NCBI GenBank assembly: GCA_030141605.1
Contig: JAQGDQ010000044.1
Location: 148,501 to 212,500 of the forward strand
From: Tubiluchus corallicola
Taxonomy: Eukaryota; Priapulida; Priapulimorpha; Priapulimorphida; Tubiluchidae
Length of the DNA: 64,000 nt
Reading direction: 5' to 3'
Shown piece by piece: positions 25,565 through 37,810 of the stretch (position 1 is the first letter of the stretch; the number at the start of each line of letters is the position of its first letter). Made by a program: the position numbers and the translations under genes. The notes beneath the pieces were generated by a model. The model made no database searches. It worked only from the letters and a program-made list of their open reading frames with translations, and was not told the DNA's origin.

Positions 25565-25882
25565 CTGTATGTTACTTTGCAAACATATCAATTTCGTTAA
25601 ACGAATAGCATGATTTATTTGAATTGTAAGCAGTAAATTTAGTTCAGTTTTTTGCTGACCATGTTTACTTTAGTAATGTTAAGATAAATACATATCTATA
25701 ATAATAATCAATATATATATAATCAATATAATCAGTATATCAATAGCAATAACATACATAAAGACCTGTATGCTACTTTGCAAACGTATCAGTTTCGTTA
25801 AACGAGTAGCTTGGTATATTAGAATTGTAAGCAATAAATTTGCCCAGCTTTTTGCTGACCATATTCACTTTAGTAATGTTAG
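25565..25882 (+). repeat. Tandem pair of about 118 bp units with spacer
   Basis: 25565-25682 and 25766-25882 share CTGTATG-TACTTTGCAAAC, CGTTAAACGA-TAGC, GAATTGTAAGCA-TAAATTT and TTTTTGCTGACCAT, with about 15% differences. The AT-rich spacer holds TATATA and CAATATA runs. Confidence 0.75.
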
Positions 25883-26040
25883 GAGCCACTATGCAACTAA
25901 TGCATTATATAAGAATGACTTTAGTCGCGCAATCCTACAACCCGACAGACTGGCAATCAGCCGAGCGGCTTATCGAATCATGCAACTTAGTGCTACGTAA
26001 CATTGGCATACTGCTGGCTGCTGGGTTACATAGAGCGTGA
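25840..26040 (+). other. Unassigned open frame with two hydrophobic segments
   Basis: A 66-codon frame begins in the second unit of the 25.6-25.9 kb repeat and continues into a more GC-rich stretch (25930-26040). It encodes FLLTIFTLVMLGATMQ, then SYNPTDWQSAERLIESC and a second apolar stretch. A second frame in the same bases is also open. I recognise no family. It may be an exon or chance. Confidence 0.15.
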
Positions 26041-26629
26041 AACTTTCTGCACATGAGTAAAATTATTACCTTAATTTACATGAAAATTCATCTTCGCTTT
26101 ATTAAATCATAAATTTACGGAAAATTTTACACCGTTCCCATAAACGCCATAATTGGACTTTTCAAATGGCGCGTCTAAACTAGTTTGTTTGGTAAATATT
26201 AAAAAAGTTATTCAAAAAAAGTTTCATTGTGGCATTAAAATTTAGTAATTAATTGCATCAATTCCTAGAGACAGCTTGACAATTAATATTGTCATTGAGT
26301 TGTAAAATATCGTAGGACTCACACTAATACTTAGTTTACAGTCTGAACACCTACGATTTCAGTTCCGGGTTCAGTAGAATATAGAATTCTTGGATTCAAT
26401 TCCCGGTTCCTACGTCAGGTCTTTTTCTCTTATGAAGTGTTGGTGATGATTTCAGGCAGTAAAAACACTAAATTTCATATCTAATATCTTGCTGCCACAA
26501 TCTTCTAATTAGCTGCAGATATGATTGCAGAATTCTCAGTGAACTGCTGCTGTTAGGCAAAAACGCACCTCCGTCCCAACGCTATGAATTATTACGAAAT
26601 TCATTGTTTAAAGCTAGATGGCTTATGTT

Positions 26630-26765
26630 GTTGTCATTGCAATTGTCGCTGTCATTATCATTGTCATTTTCATTGTTATTGTTATTGTCAATGTCATTGT
26701 CATTGTCATTGTCACTGTCATTGTCATTGTCGTTATCACTGTCACTGTCATTATCATTATCTAGT
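26630..26765 (+). repeat. (CATTGT)n hexanucleotide array
   Basis: Degenerate CATTGT/CATTAT/CACTGT units in register; frames CHCH and DNDN are artefacts. Confidence 0.9.
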
Positions 26766-27648
26766 GATATCATTGTCGTTATTGTATGTATGGTACTTTA
26801 CGTACTGAACTAACAGTAAAATTCGAAATTCAGTAATACCTGCACATCCCTTCGCGAAACCCGTATGGTTGATGAAAATGCCACTCGTGCATGTTCTGAA
26901 TATTGCAAATAAATAAATAATTTCTTCTAGGCTGTGAGGAAATTAAAGACAGACGTAGGACGCTAATTATTGATTTTTCTGGTTGGTAGCTGCTCAAAAA
27001 ATCAATAATATTTAAAGCGGCGTGTGCTTTTGATTCGGTTGTTGGTCCACTGCTGCCCACAGCACACGCAAACTAACGAGGAAGGAGTGTTTTTCTAACT
27101 TACGATTTGGCTGTGGTTTCATTAGTGTGTGTGTCCTGTAGATGTTTTGATTCCTGGTTTTCCTGTAGCTTTCGCGGGAAAAGGATTTTTGGATTCTTCT
27201 GGGATAAGGTTTCCTTGAAGTACCTACGGCGATTGAGTTTTAACGAAACCGAAGACAAAATAAATAAGACAAGGAAGGGCATATTTTTCTTACGTTCAAT
27301 TTGAATATAAAGTTTCACGTTTGTCCTTCTGTTCTTTGGTGTTTATGCGATGTATTCTTCGCCTAAAGAAATATGTTAAACTAGGTGCAGTCTTGGTAGT
27401 ATGTCATAACCTTTGACCGGTGTTGGTAAAAATTTCACTGGTAAACCTGGCACAGGAAAAGAGCACAAATAGAAACATGGAGAAATGGCACACTTACATA
27501 ATATGAGTTTAGAGATAGGGGTGGGATAATTGTTTTAGTTATTTTCACCTCTGCCAAGCAAATTATGCTCCAACGCTGTTTGTTTGTTTGGTTGGTTGGT
27601 TGATTAGTTGATTGGTTGTTTTTGTCTATTACAGCAGTAAGCCTAATA

Positions 27649-27963
27649 CGCAAAAAACCCCTTAACGGGTTTCCACGAAACTTTGACGAGAAACTGGGTA
27701 GGAAACAAAAAAAGATGCATTTCAGAACAGATGCCTGGACAATAACAGAGTTGAAAACTGCCAAAATCGGCGCTTTCGGCCATTTTTTTTCTTTAAGACT
27801 TAAACGCAAAAAACCCTTTAACGGGTTTCCACGAAACTTTGACGAGAAACTGGGTAGGAAACAAAAAAAGATGCATTATAAAACAGATGCCTGGACAATA
27901 ACAGAGTTGAAAACTGCCAAAATCGGCGTTTTCGGCCAGTTTTTTTCTTCAAGACTTGAGTAA
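27649..27963 (+). repeat. Tandem repeat, 2 copies of a 156 bp unit, open in one frame
   Basis: Units start at 27649 and 27805 (CGCAAAAAACCC). The period is 52 codons, so both copies stay in the same frame (NGFPRNFDEKLGRKQKKMH repeated, then AWTITELKTAKIG). The copies are near identical. A (GTTTGTTTGGTTG) run precedes them. I see no known protein; the open frame may follow from the unit length. Confidence 0.75.
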
Positions 27964-28234
27964 TTACGTATATATATTAACCAAACACCATATACAAAAA
28001 ATTCGTGAAGCACTTCATGGACTTCTCAGAGGACGTTGTCATAATTCTTTTGTAAAAGGAAGACTTGGCTAGATGACATTGTAATTAATTCTTTTTTTAT
28101 TATCTCCACCAAGACAAATAACTGCGAATTAGTTCCAGGTTCAATTTTAAGAAACTCTTGTTTGGAAAACTGAGTAACGCTGTCTACAACCTTGAATTAT
28201 GCATGTATGTAGCCCTACGTAAAACCTGACTTCG

Positions 28235-28605
28235 TATGTAATTACGTATATTTGTCAGGCTATTATTCAATCGCAAGCTAGTTAAAGCAATGTAGACAAA
28301 CACTGTGTGGAATGTTCGTACATTATTGATTATCAATCTGTTTAATGAACAAAATATTTTGTGAGTCTTTGCTAGTCTATAATACTTCTTATAATGCAGC
28401 CATATTTTTGTATGTTCACTTATTTATCTTTGTTTCATATTTTTTGATCAAAAGAATCAGACGAACATGATTAGCATTTTGCTTCCTACTGAACGCATTC
28501 TAGATTGATTATAGAAATTATGCTCATCAAAATAACATTTTTCCACTTTTCCATTTGCACCATTTTTTCCAGTGACATTTTTACCTGTGCCGTTTTTACC
28601 TACAT
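28235..28605 (+). repeat. Dispersed repeat C, copy 1
   Basis: Matches 55258-55616 in the same orientation over about 350 bases with small indels. Shared blocks include AAATATTTTGTGAGTCTTT, AAAAGAATCAGACGAA and CTGCTTCCTACTGA-like sequence, then CATTTTTACCTGTG. The family is not recognised; there is no open frame. Confidence 0.75.
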
Positions 28606-29019
28606 TCACTATAACCGGTTAGCGGTATACGAATCGAATACTGTGATTTGACAATATGTTATTCTGTATTACATGGAAAAAGTGCTGTAGATAAATACGT
28701 TTTTTTAGAAAAGCACATTTATCTCATGTGACCAAAGGTCACGACTTGAAGTTACAGCCCCCTCACTGTTGATTGTTCTAAAAAAAATTCAAGCAGCATA
28801 TATAAATTCTGAAGTCAACTCCCTGGTGCTGTCGGCGGAGCCCCCTTGGTCTGTGCTCAGACTAAAATGTTTAAAATATGCAATTCTTAAACAATAATCT
28901 GTTTTCTAACAGGCACCTGCAAGTTCTTTGTGCTTTTGTCCGTAATTTTTATCACTAGCCTTTTCTCTGTATTGTATATACGTTTTATCCTATTTACATA
29001 TTTTATGCTTTCTTGTAGA

Positions 29020-29190
29020 TATATCTGCTGCTACTGCCGCTATCGCTACTACTATTGCTGCTACTGCCTATTACTGCTACTACTGCTACTACTGCTACTA
29101 TTACTGCTACTGCTACTACTGCTGCTGCTGCTGCTGCTGCTACAGCAACTACTACTGCTACTGCTACTGCTATTACTACTACTAGTACTA
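29020..29190 (+). repeat. (CTA/CTG)n triplet array
   Basis: Mixed CTACTG, TATTAC and CTGCTG triplets, open in all frames on both strands. Confidence 0.9.
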
Positions 29191-29459
29191 CGATAAAGTC
29201 ATTCATCGTAAATTGTAATTATTTTTATCGTGTCTGGAATACAGGTTTTGAAGCTTAGTTTAGGAGCAGGTGCTCTCTTGAATCCCTGCGGATATCTATG
29301 CCATACTGGATGTCAGAGGACATTATTAAAACAATAAGAAGAGCGAAAAAGAGAAAAGTGGCTGTAAAGCTGATGAAAACGCATGGGCTTAATTACGACA
29401 TTGTCTAGTACTGGGAAGTCTTCATGTGCCGCCATGACAACACAAATGCAGGTTGTGCA

Positions 29460-29660
29460 AAGAGGAAAGTGACTAGGAACAGGATAGCAGAGAGTGAGGA
29501 CAAAAAGAAGAAATGAAGAAGAAGAAAGAGGATGGGAAAAAGAGAAAGAGAGTAGAGCAGAAGTGGAAAGAAGGTGAGGAAGAAGAGAAAGAAATGACAA
29601 TGAGCAAGTAAGAGAAAAAGGAAAGACAGCGGCGGAAACACAGAGGAGGAAAAAAAGTGA
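29460..29660 (+). repeat. Purine-rich low-complexity tract
   Basis: AGAAG/GAGGA/GAAAG-rich sequence about 200 bases long without a fixed period. The - strand frame over it (Ser/Leu/Phe-rich) is an artefact. Confidence 0.8.
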
Positions 29661-30759
29661 TTTACTGATCAAAAAAAAATTTACTGATCCCGCAATTACA
29701 CGATATCTACGCAATTATATACTACAGGCAAAAAAGATAAATTATCCAGCGATGCTTAGCATCAGAATATGCTTAACTATAATTTCTATATAACAAGATC
29801 CTCCACTGTCTTCTATGTCAGAAGTGTAAGCCACTTCGCTTTCAGATAAAGTTTTAATTAGTGAAATTGTACTTTTAACTAATGAATTTAATTAATGACT
29901 GTGTACTATTTGAGACACAGACGAACAGAGGCAAAGACAGAGACAGATCTCTTACTTTTTGCTAGGTCATCTATTAGTAATGCTCACTGCATCAGGTAAA
30001 CTGATTTTACAGCACATTCGAGCGCATTATCGAAGGTTTAAATTGTCCAAACACTTTCCTTGATTCGTTTATTCCCAGAAGTGGTAATGAAATTAAAAAC
30101 GGAAAGGAGAATGTCGGTTATCCAGAGTTTATTCCGCGATCAAGCAAAATCACCTCTTGTTTTCTTGTCACAGTGATGATCTATATGTCATTGTTAGGTA
30201 CTGTAAAGAAGCTTTTTTGTTTATATAACATTCGCGCAAGGTTTAGAATTTTTTTAAAATTCTTTCGTTTGTAAATAATTTCGAGTTGACTGTCGCTGTT
30301 GTTTTCGAATCTTTCCCTCGTTGTTTTTTCTTGTTTTCATAAAATGACTAATATGTCATGTTAGTAAAACTGCATACGAATATTCGATCGAGTTCATATG
30401 AGCGCACCCTTAGGTATTTGATAAACTTTAGTATCCGATTTGACCTTTGACAACAACTATCCTGAAATAATTTAGTTTAAATTCAACCTTAATGAATATG
30501 ATACATCGCATGTAAAAATTTAAACGATAACTTATAATTGTACTAAGCCACAACTCATTAAACTAATAACTAATAAAAATTAAATTGAAATAAATTATCA
30601 TTTATAAAGACTTGCACGTGTCTTATAGAGTAATAATAATAATATTTTCAAACTGCTTGTTTGTTTGCATTGCTTCTTTATTATCAATTCCCTACAATTT
30701 GAATTGAAGACGGTAAAAAAAAATCAATCATGTGTATTATTGATTTTTTTCAAAAAATA

Positions 30760-30930
30760 GAATAAATTATTACATAATTAGTTTCTAAAATTAATTTAGC
30801 TCTTAATTACTAACCCTGTATTTCTATTTAATCTTGTAATTCTTATTTCACTGTATTATTTTCATTTTACTACTGCATTTGTATTTTATACGGTCTTAGT
30901 TACTCGAAAAAAATTGAATTGAGATGAATT
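30760..30930 (+). repeat. Dispersed repeat A, copy 2
   Basis: Partner of 9618-9799. It is somewhat diverged, with the same order of blocks and the same GAATTGA-type tail. A shorter relative may end at 35050-35095 (GCAATAAAGGTTTAAATTC then AATTCAATTCAA). Confidence 0.65.
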
Positions 30931-31054
30931 ATTAGTGGAAAGAAGGAGAGCGACTAGTCGTGAAGCACTCACGAGGCCCTAGTGGCCTTATAAAATCACT
31001 TTACAACTTTACGTGAACCTGAGGAAGATTCTAGATCTTCGGGATTGTTTATCA

Positions 31055-31091
31055 GTGGAATTAAAAGTATCTTAAAGTACTTTTATTCCAC
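31055..31091. repeat. Short hairpin, 14-15 bp stem
   Basis: GTGGAATTAAAAGTA pairs with TACTTTTATTCCAC across an eight-base loop (TCTTAAAG), with one unpaired T. Confidence 0.7.
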
Positions 31092-32344
31092 GCCTTAACT
31101 AAAAAGTAAAGGCATTTGACAAGGCGCTATAGTTCTAGTTTTAAAGGGTTTCGCACAAACATACATATAGGCTTATATTTAGGAAAAGTAATTCACTATT
31201 GTTACTTCCGACTAAATATTTATATTTTTCTTTGCTTCATAACTTGTAAAAATTGGACAAAGCCGAGATTGTTATTAGCAAGAATAAATTACGCAACATG
31301 GTAATCAGGTTTTCTATTTGTGAAGTTATCAGAACGTGAATTGTTGATGATGAAGTTTTGTTTTTTCAATTGGCAAACTCTCAATTCTTGCTGGCATGGA
31401 CATCGTATTTCATGAAAGTGTGAAAATTTTAGCTGATTGAGGCAAGGCTTAAAGTGCCTGCTGATTGGACTGAACGAGTTCTATTGAGTTAGGCCGCTTA
31501 AATTATTAATGCCACTTCTCAATTATTAGACTTGTTGGTAAGATGCCTGTGAAAAGTCACTATTCCACAATAGCGGTAATCTTCGCTGACTAGCTTGTTG
31601 ATTGTTTGAAATTGCTTTGATCACTTCTGTAAAATCAGAAATCAAAGCGAGTGAATCTTCTTGCAGGCTGACTCATTTTTTACGGCTGTAAAGCGACGTT
31701 CAGTAAAGATCCTATCTCTCTTACTCATCTGACTTTCACAGGCTAGCTTTTCATAGAACCCATAAAGAGCTTGTTAAGGTTTTTCTCTTGTTTCAAGCAC
31801 CTGCAAACGGGAACTATTTCTAAAACCTATTCCTATAAGTTTCATTGTAATGGGTTTCTTATAGGTTCCCATTCGCATGGACACACCCACAAATCATTCA
31901 AAATCATTTCAAAGACGATACTCTGAATAAGCAGGAGTGCCTCGCACATATTCGGATGCTTATAATCTTTCTTAGTAAGAAAAATGGCTAGAAACAATAG
32001 CTGGTTACGTTAGACGAAAGCGCCTAGAACGAGTTCTGAACCCAGTAATAACCCATCTATTCACTGCACAGCCCGGCGTTGCTTAACTTGCGCTGCCGAC
32101 TACACACCATGACAACTCAAAGTTTCTGCGTAAGTTAGACAAGAAATGATTGCAGTGCTTCTGGCATGTGTGCAAACTTAGGATTGCCACATTTTTCGCA
32201 CCGTTGCGGGAAAGCCTGTACAGCCTCTGTTACAGTATAAGATAACGATTACTAGAACTTGTGAACAATGAACATCTACTAGCTATTGTCAGCTCCGTAT
32301 GAATCATAGATTATTGTTATTTTAAGATGTCTAACTACAGCCTG

Positions 32345-32475
32345 TTCGTAAATAACAAATGCTTACTTACTAAATCCATAATGTATAGCAGTAATTTTAG
32401 TGTAACTTTTATTTTATTATTCTAGTGCAGTGTGATGTAATGTTTTTATGTTTTTGTGTGGCTTTTATGCTGAAA
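32345..32475 (+). mobile_element. Possible LINE 3' untranslated end seeding the pentamer array
   Basis: TTCGTAAATAACAAATGCTTACTTACT through TTTTTGTGTGGCTTTTATGCTGAAATAATC has the look of a non-LTR 3' end running into its tandem tail. No coding part remains. Confidence 0.3.
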
Positions 32476-33055
32476 TAATCTAATCTAATCTAATCTAATC
32501 TAATCTAATCGAATCGAATCGAATCGAATCGAATCGAATCGAATCGAGTCGAATCGAATCGAATCGAATCGAATCTAATCTAGTCTAGTCTAGTCTAGTC
32601 TAGTCTAGTCTAGTCTAGTCTAGTCTAGTCTAGTCTAGTCTAGTCTAGTCTAGTCTAGTCTAGTCTAATCTAATCTAATCTAATCTAATCTAATCTAATC
32701 TAATCTAATCTAATCTAATCTAATCTAATCTAATCTAATCTAATCTAATCTAATCTAATCTAAGCTAAGCTAAGCTAAGCTAAGCTAAGCTAAGCTAAGC
32801 TAAGCTAAGCTAAGCTAAGCTAAGCTAAGCTAAGCTAAGCTAAGCTAAGCTAAGCTAAGCTAAGCTAAGCTAAGCTAAGCTAAGCTAAGCTAAGCTAAGC
32901 TAAGCTAAGCTAATCTAATCTAATCTAATCTAATCTAATCTAATCTAATCTAATCTAATCTAATCTAAGCTAAGCTAAGCTAAGCTAAGCTAAGCTAAGC
33001 TAAGCTAAGCTAAGCTAAGCTAATCTAATCTAATCTAATCTAATCTAAATCTAAT
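32476..33055 (+). repeat. Pentanucleotide satellite in homogeneous variant blocks
   Basis: About 115 pentamers in register: TAATC 32476-32510, GAATC 32511-32575, TAGTC 32581-32665, TAATC 32666-32760, TAAGC 32761-32910, TAATC 32911-32965, TAAGC 32966-33020, TAATC to about 33047. It starts right after GGCTTTTATGCTGAAA, which looks like a LINE 3' end. Confidence 0.97.
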
Positions 33056-36000
33056 TAACAGCCCAGAATAGCTAACAGAGCCAAGAACAGCACGACCCAG
33101 CCCAGCCATTCACTACAACGGCATCTAAAAAGCTTAAAGCACTCAATAAAAGAACACTTATATTAGATAATCTGATAATCTTTTAGAATATCCATCATAT
33201 TGATTATCTTTTATATTACAGGCGTCATATTTGCCAGAATTAATGACGGTAATTTACCATCACGTGCGGCACGCGTTTTAGCTGTCGTTATTCATCGTCA
33301 TCATGATCATTATGCATCATCATCACCATCACTCACTATGCTACGTCTACTCCCGAAGGCCATCCTAGGTCATTAATTACTGTTATAAATTCTTTAAGAA
33401 CCTATCAGTTTGTTCTTTATGACATTAGTACGTCATGTGGAATTTATTCACTGATCTGGTCGGCTGCGCCTCGAATTTAAATGGTAAATCTCACGTTTTG
33501 TGGCGTTTTTTAGAAGAGGACGCTGGACAGTAAAAAACTGAATTTGAAAAAGTGTTTGCCAGCACGAAAATGAGCACTAAAGTCTTCTTCTTCGTCTTCT
33601 GTGGCTGTATTATACAGCTATTGCAAAAACCGAGCCTTTATTCTTTATTAGAGAACTGCACTGCTTCCGGTCTGCAGCCATGATTGCACTCCTGCATGCT
33701 ATTGCAAAATTTGGTCTCAGCTGTTGTTGTAGATCTTTGTTACTTTTTGACATCCAAGTTGTTTTTGGTTTGCTGTAGGTCATTTAGCAGGTTTTAATAT
33801 CTTGTTTAAAGCTATCCCTTTGCGCACTGAAGTCAAATATGCAAAAAGAAAATTGCCATCAACTTGTTTTTTTTACAAATTAAACTTTAATAATGAATCC
33901 AAGTAGCGTGAAGAGATTTGCACTATGCGTCACCTATTTTAGAATATTACTTGTAGTTGGCGTTTATGTAGCACGTGGATGTGGATGCGTTTTCCAGTAC
34001 GGAACAGCCCGCGGAAAAACATCAGTAGAAACAGCTGCAGAAAAAGAATAACGCATACGCAGGCTACATAAACGGGTGCATTGAAAACAATATAAACCGA
34101 TTTTTTTCTATTCCGCATCCCCTAAAACGCATCCGCATCCGCATGCTACATAAAAACCACTTTACACTCTCAGATCCTCATTTTGTCGACCACTGAAAAA
34201 TGCTCATAACTTTCTTTTAAACAAAGTTAGTAGTCATTAAAACACTGTGCTACTAACAAAAGCACTTCGGCAACATAAATTGAGCACCTTTGATCCAAAG
34301 ACTTTATCACACAAAACGGTGTTTCTGTCACTTCAGTTTTAAAATGGCTGCCATAATTTCTCTGTACTCTTCGCTCACTGCAAGATGGAATGCAACATTT
34401 AATGGTTGGCTGTACTTCAAGAGTACTTAACGTTGATGATTGCAGTAGACCGGAATCTTTCTCAAAGACAATTTTATAAATTCAGACACTGAAGTGGCAG
34501 AGATAAATTAGCCACTTTTGCCTTCATACACTTCTTTCCAGAGGATATATATATATATATGATGTGACTCTCATTCATGCATGGAGTATGTGTGGAGGTA
34601 GTGGATACTTAATGTATGTCTGATGTCGTTTGTTGTTTGATGCTTGATGCTGACACTTTTGCTTGTTTAAGCCCTGCTCAATTATGGCAGTCTGTCACTG
34701 ATGTATCTGGTGGCGCAGAAAAAGTGTCGAAATTTAGTCTACAATAATATTGGAAGCAAGTATCGTGCAAAGTCGAAATGTCACAGCCTGGTATTATGAT
34801 ACATTTACTTTGAAATTTATAAGTTTCTGAAAGTTACACATTTATAGCATTGGCCGCTTTCAAGTTATATCGGAAGAGCTTTTGCTTTTCGGAAAATATC
34901 GGAAAAACATATACACTGGTATATCGGAATAACATTTGAACGAAATGTGGAGAGGGCGGAGTGATTGTATTTGCTATAGAAGTGTGTTCTACTAATTTTC
35001 TGTATAATGCTGTCTTTACGTTTTTAGTTGTTGTTCTGTATATGGAAGAAATTCTGCAATAAAGGTTTAAATTCAATAAATTCAATTCAAAAAACTTGCT
35101 TTACAAGAAAATTAAACGTCGTAACAATGTCAGTTAATTACCAATTGAAAAGCAGCCACGCTGATATATAAAGCACTCAATACGCTAGCAAACAATAAAG
35201 AAAGCAAATCAGCCAGGTTAAATCATGGTCTTCACCAAAAAAGATAAGGCACCAGTTGGTAAAAATTTTTGTCTATAAAAATCGTATGGTACCTGGATAC
35301 ACTTACAGAGAAAGTGTAGAACGGTCGCAGAGAGCCGTTTAATGTAAAAAAATAAAAGCAAAAATTATTAAGTGCTGGGACTAAATACATATTAAAGATG
35401 TATTAAAGACATATTAAAGATATAAGCAAGAAACTGTATCAGCTGGAAGAAACAGCTTCGTATAATTTACAAAAATGTTGACACAAAACCAGAGCACTTG
35501 TAAATTAGAACAATAATGCAACAGTTTTAACATAATTTTTTCCGCCATTTTCTTTTTGACTTATTGTTTGAAACTTCCATTTATTTGGCAAAATCAAAGG
35601 AAATAACCTAATATTTTTTATGTTTATAGACAATCGTCTGTGATATCAGCGTAGTAATTTTCAAGCGATTGCGTTATTTTCTCTTTACAATATCGTAATC
35701 AAAGTTTCGGCACATTTTTGAGCCACCTGAAACATCTTTGCGGACTCTGGTGGATTCTACTGCATCGATGCACTATGGATTGACAATCACTTATGCTATC
35801 CCTGTAGCAGTTGTTATGAAACTGTTCTGATGCTCAGTGGGAGGAAGTTCGCTCTAACGCCTCTCCAATGTACCCCGGGTGATTAATTTCCTCAGAGTAG
35901 TTCTCTGAACTGCTCGCAGAGGGCGCGCACCGACACGGAAAACAGCGGAAGATGTAATTTAAATTTAAGATTTTAAATCGCGTCTTGGTCACATCTCGCC

Positions 36001-36340
36001 GGAAGTTACACCTTTATTACGTTGTTGAAAGGACGTAATACTAGTACCCTGAAATTTACCATTCTCTGAGGAATCATCAGTCATCCATTTGTTTTGATTT
36101 AGAAAGGTGCCAAGTTTATAAAGTTTGAGAGCGCAGCTGGAAGTGCGTCAGGAAGTGACATGTTTCACAAATTTACAGGGAAGTCATGTTCAACCAATCC
36201 AAATAAACAAGATCGAATTCCTTCATGTTTCTACTCACTAGCTGCTTCCTGTCTGTTTCCTATTTGGCTATCCGTCTGTCTGTCCACCTGCCTCTTTGTT
36301 TATAAACCTGTTTATCTATCTATGTGTCTGTCTGTCTGCC
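33056..36340 (+). other. Gene-free stretch
   Basis: Short TCATCA and TA runs (33296-33345, 34547-34560) and a GAATTG-type tail near 35080. No coding signal recognised. Confidence 0.5.
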
Positions 36341-36359
36341 TATCCATCCTTCTATCTAT

Positions 36360-36532
36360 TTGTCTATCTATCTATCTATCTATCTATCCATCCATCCATC
36401 CATCCATCCATCCATCCATCCATCCATCCATCCATCCATCCATCCATCCATGTATGTATGTATGTATGTATGTATGTATGTATGTATGTATGTATGTATG
36501 TATGTATGTATGTATGTATGTATGTATGTATG

Positions 36533-36563
<31 letters not shown>

Positions 36564-36720
36564 TGTATGTATGTATGTATGTATGTATGTATGTATGTAT
36601 GTATGTATGTATGTATGTATGTATGTATGTATGTATGTATGTATGTATGTATGTATGTATGTATGTATGTATGTATGTATGTATGTATGTATGTATGTAT
36701 GTATCCATCCATCCATCCAT
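36360..36720 (+). repeat. Compound (CTAT)(CATC)(TATG)(CATC) tetranucleotide array
   Basis: CTAT to 36388, CATC to about 36450, (TATG)n 36450-36703 with one extra A at about 36563 that shifts register, then CATC again to 36720. All long frames here (IHPS, YVCM, HTYI) are repeat translations. Confidence 0.97.
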
Positions 36721-37205
36721 CAACATGTAATGGATGATGTATTATGTAATAAGATAACAAATAAAATTTAGAATGTGCATAGAGCGTTTGCTTTTCCAAA
36801 ATAAATCACGCTGCAATTGTTGTGACTGTTTTGTGTTTTGTGAATCATTTTCATTTATTGAACTATTAAATCCATGAAGCAATACAGAATTCATTCTTAT
36901 TACTTCTGCTAGAGCAATTTCGTTCCTCTTTAATTAAATCTCAACTGCTTCTCAGTCTTCCTTCTCGATTAAAATAAATAAAATTGAATAAAACAAATTA
37001 CTCGTCGTCAAACCTGGTAAATTTGCATGTAAATTGTAATGTGAATACCGTTAAAAATGTCTGTAATTTCAATTCTGTAACAATTAATGAAGTATTAATT
37101 AAAACTAGCAACTTTTGTGAGAAGGCACTTAATCAGCAGTAACAAAACGCTCGCTTTGCTTGTAGAGTACGGAATCGACTAATTTATGTAACCGGACACC
37201 AATCC

Positions 37206-37342
37206 TTAAAGCCCGTTTTCACTAGCGTTTTTCACGCTGCGTTTAACGCGGCGTCTCTAACGCTCAATGAAGATGAATATCGCTCTCTAAAACGCTGCAG
37301 CGTTTACACTAGCGACTTTCTCGCTGTCTCGCGCCTGAAAAC
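37206..37342 (+). mobile_element. Probable 5' terminal region of the Harbinger-like element
   Basis: It begins at a TTA target trinucleotide and carries GTTTTCACTAGCGTTTTTC, a second ACTAGCG at 37308-37316, and multiple AACGC/GCGTT motifs. Subterminal repeats of this kind are usual in Harbinger elements. No matching right end was found within 1 kb, so the element is truncated. Confidence 0.5.
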
Positions 37343-37810
37343 ATGGCGTCTATTTCCATGAAGTACGTTGCTTATCATCTAATTCTTAGTGAAAATTTCG
37401 TCAAGACTGCTGCAATATGCTTACCACACAAACGACGACGCCTTTGCTCGTAATTGGATCGTAAGGCATAATCGTAGTGGTTTCCTGGAGAACATAGTCA
37501 AAGAATTACGGACGAAGGGTACCTCACAGTTTAGTAAAATGTTTAGAATGAATGCAGACCTTTTCGAGAAGGTACTCATCACAGTTGAACCAAGAATATC
37601 AAGAACTGGATTTCATTTAAAGCCAATTGTACTAGTACCTGTTGCACTAGTACTGACACTCAAGTATTTGGCTGACTAGTGTTCTCACAGAACGCTTTCT
37701 TACGAATATCGAGTACATCATACATTTGTACAAATGTGCCAGTTGTGTGTGATGCTATTTACGAAGCTCTATTTACTAAGATTACGTCAAAGTCTCAGTT
37801 ATTATTTTTA
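37343..37810 (+). pseudogene. Harbinger-type (HARBI1-like) transposase remnant, frameshifted
   Basis: An ATG at 37343 opens MASISMKYVAYHLILSENF..KRRRR-like sequence, which shifts frame into FARNWIVRHNRSGFLENIVK and ELRTKG..FSKMFRMNADLF, VEPRIS, and LVLTLKYLAD before a stop at 37679. After further shifts come HRTLSYEYRVHHTF and VCDAIYEALFTKI. The order WxxxxxxxxGxFxxLxxEL, F-K-FRM---F, LTLRYLA, SY--L-YEFRV and V--AIY--L is that of the N-terminal half of PIF/Harbinger transposases. The catalytic DDE half is absent. Upstream, TTA precedes AAGCCCGTTTTCACTAGCG (37209 on), a likely terminal region with repeated ACTAGCG and AACGC motifs. Confidence 0.7.

Noticed and set aside
36160-36799. 203- and 139-codon frames (YVCM, HTYI, IHPS)
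   Set aside because: Translations of the TATG/CATC array; no unique sequence of protein character.
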